Shown piece after piece: positions 7,693 to 8,617 of a DNA stretch of 8,617 nucleotides. The stretch comes from JBCBKZ01 sp039026975 (GTDB lineage Bacteria; Bacteroidota; Bacteroidia; J057). The DNA lies in contig JBCCLI010000283.1 in the NCBI GenBank assembly GCA_039026975.1, positions 1-8,617 on the forward strand, in the 5' to 3' direction. A model generated the notes under the pieces. It was not told where the DNA came from and did not search any database. It saw nothing but the letters and a program-made list of their open reading frames with translations. Position 1 is the first letter of the stretch; every line of letters starts with the position of its first letter. The position numbers and the translations under genes were made by a program.

Positions 7693-7800
7693 ATGCTATG
7701 AATTACTTCATGAATAGGGTGGAAATCCCATTCCGTTAAAATGAACCGTGGGACAAAGATGTGAAAAGAGATAGCTTAACTTATAGGAGAAATCATGCCC

Positions 7801-8617
7801 TTATTCGGACAAATCTTGTATGATTGAATTTCTATATTCAGTGGGGGTCATGTCCGTCAACTTCTTAAAAAGCCTACCAAAATAGGAAACGTCTGAGAAG
7901 TTTAGCTCAAATGCTATTTCTGAGATATCCTTAGATACATCCCTTAAAAACATCTTGCTGTATGCAATGACCACTTCATTAATGTGCTGCTTTGGAGACC
8001 TATTCGTGACCATTTTCACACACCTAGTAAGGTAATTTTCTGAAACTGCTAATGTATCAGCATAAAAACTTATGTCTCTGTTAGATGCAAAATGCTGATA
8101 CACCGCTTCTTTGAATAACATAGTAATTTCTGACTGTCTGTCTGGTCTAGATAGGATAGCGGGGGATGCTTCTGCTAGTTTTGAAGTAATGGCCTTGAGT
8201 AGAGACGTTTGAATCTCAAGCGTATATGAGTAACCATCCTCCTGCTGTACTAACAGTTCACAACATCTGCACAGCCAATCTATTCTATCGCTAGACAAAG
8301 AATGTTTGGGATAGAAGGTAAGTCGATTTAGGAGTAGCCTATCAGTAAAAACTAGTGGGAGGATGCCGTTATCCATATATATGAAGTACCCCTGGGTGGT
8401 AGGATCAATGGACTGGATAGAATTGAGATGGCCTTCTCTAATAAATAACAGATCATTTTTCTGCAGTGATAGAACCTCACTGTCTATCTGCTGACTCCCT
8501 CCACCATGAGAGAATATCAACAGGAAATTATATTCTGCTCTAAAAAGAGGAGATGGCACTTTTACTAGCTTATGAGCTACAGCTAGTGGATACACCTGAA
8601 TAGGGCTAGTCTGGGAC
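7801..8617 (-). CDS. AraC-family transcriptional regulator, 5' end probably outside the window
   Basis: A cytoplasmic DNA-binding regulator. Counting from a GTG at 8593-8595, there are 264 residues to TAA at 7801-7803. The frame stays open upstream of that GTG to the window edge (adding SQTSPIQ), so the real start probably lies a little beyond 8617. The N-terminal half (about 20-100) resembles an AraC cupin-type sensing domain (NFLLIFSHGGG, then LQKNDLLFIREGHLNSIQ). The C-terminal part (about 160-258) is the paired helix-turn-helix domain: first helix pair around 175-194 (ISFYADTLAVSENYLTRCVK), second around 223-246 (DISEIAFELNF and SYFGRLFKK), with the signature end TDMTPTEYR at 247-255. No ligand can be inferred. 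As it is followed on the same strand by DUF2141 and dehydrogenase genes, those are its likely targets; this is inference. Confidence 0.92.
   Translation of the reverse strand, partial: SQTSPIQVYPLAVAHKLVKVPSPLFRAEYNFLLIFSHGGGSQQIDSEVLSLQKNDLLFIREGHLNSIQSIDPTTQGYFIYMDNGILPLVFTDRLLLNRLTFYPKHSLSSDRIDWLCRCCELLVQQEDGYSYTLEIQTSLLKAITSKLAEASPAILSRPDRQSEITMLFKEAVYQHFASNRDISFYADTLAVSENYLTRCVKMVTNRSPKQHINEVVIAYSKMFLRDVSKDISEIAFELNFSDVSYFGRLFKKLTDMTPTEYRNSIIQDLSE

Noticed and set aside
7754..7761. CATCTTTG (minus strand) as a Bacteroidota -7 promoter element for DUF2141
   Set aside because: The first base differs from TAnnTTTG and no TTG element lies at the right distance upstream.

Overview
The window looks like a piece of a Bacteroidota chromosome, most likely Cytophagales or a relative. 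It holds a non-SusC TonB-dependent receptor with an N-terminal carboxypeptidase-regulatory-like domain, a DUF2141 protein, a secreted beta-propeller protein and a full-length RecJ. Base composition is moderate, roughly 40-45% GC by eye, and starts generally lack clear Shine-Dalgarno sequences, as is usual in this phylum. I see no insertion sequences, phage genes, tRNA or rRNA genes, or CRISPR repeats. Placement below phylum level is inference.

Layout from left to right. (1) 1-1080, minus: the N-terminal 360 residues of a secreted beta-propeller-like protein that runs off the left edge. (2) 1055-2809, minus: recJ, overlapping the start of the propeller gene by 26 bases. (3) 2810-2993: a divergent intergenic region. 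(4) 2994-3740, plus: a HisA-family TIM barrel that has lost several catalytic residues. (5) 3741-3785: a short convergent gap with a weak hairpin and T-run. (6) 3786-6149, minus: a TonB-dependent outer-membrane receptor standing alone. (7) 6150-6312: a 163-base gap in which I see no convincing promoter, terminator or gene. (8) 6313-7212, minus: a short-chain dehydrogenase/reductase interrupted by one in-frame TGA. (9) 7231-7692, minus: a DUF2141 exported protein, 18 bases upstream of the dehydrogenase. (10) 7801 to the right edge, minus: an AraC-family regulator whose start probably lies beyond the window.

Two groups of genes may work together. The AraC regulator, DUF2141 protein and dehydrogenase run in the same direction with short gaps, which suggests a small regulated unit. 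recJ and the propeller gene overlap and are probably co-transcribed, though no functional link is evident. The rest is ordinary Bacteroidota gene content.

The two observations most worth a second look are the HisA-like protein, which keeps the fold but has Tyr where the first catalytic Asp should be and a rebuilt active-site loop, and the single nonsense codon in an otherwise intact dehydrogenase. I found no clear evidence of a novel multi-gene system.
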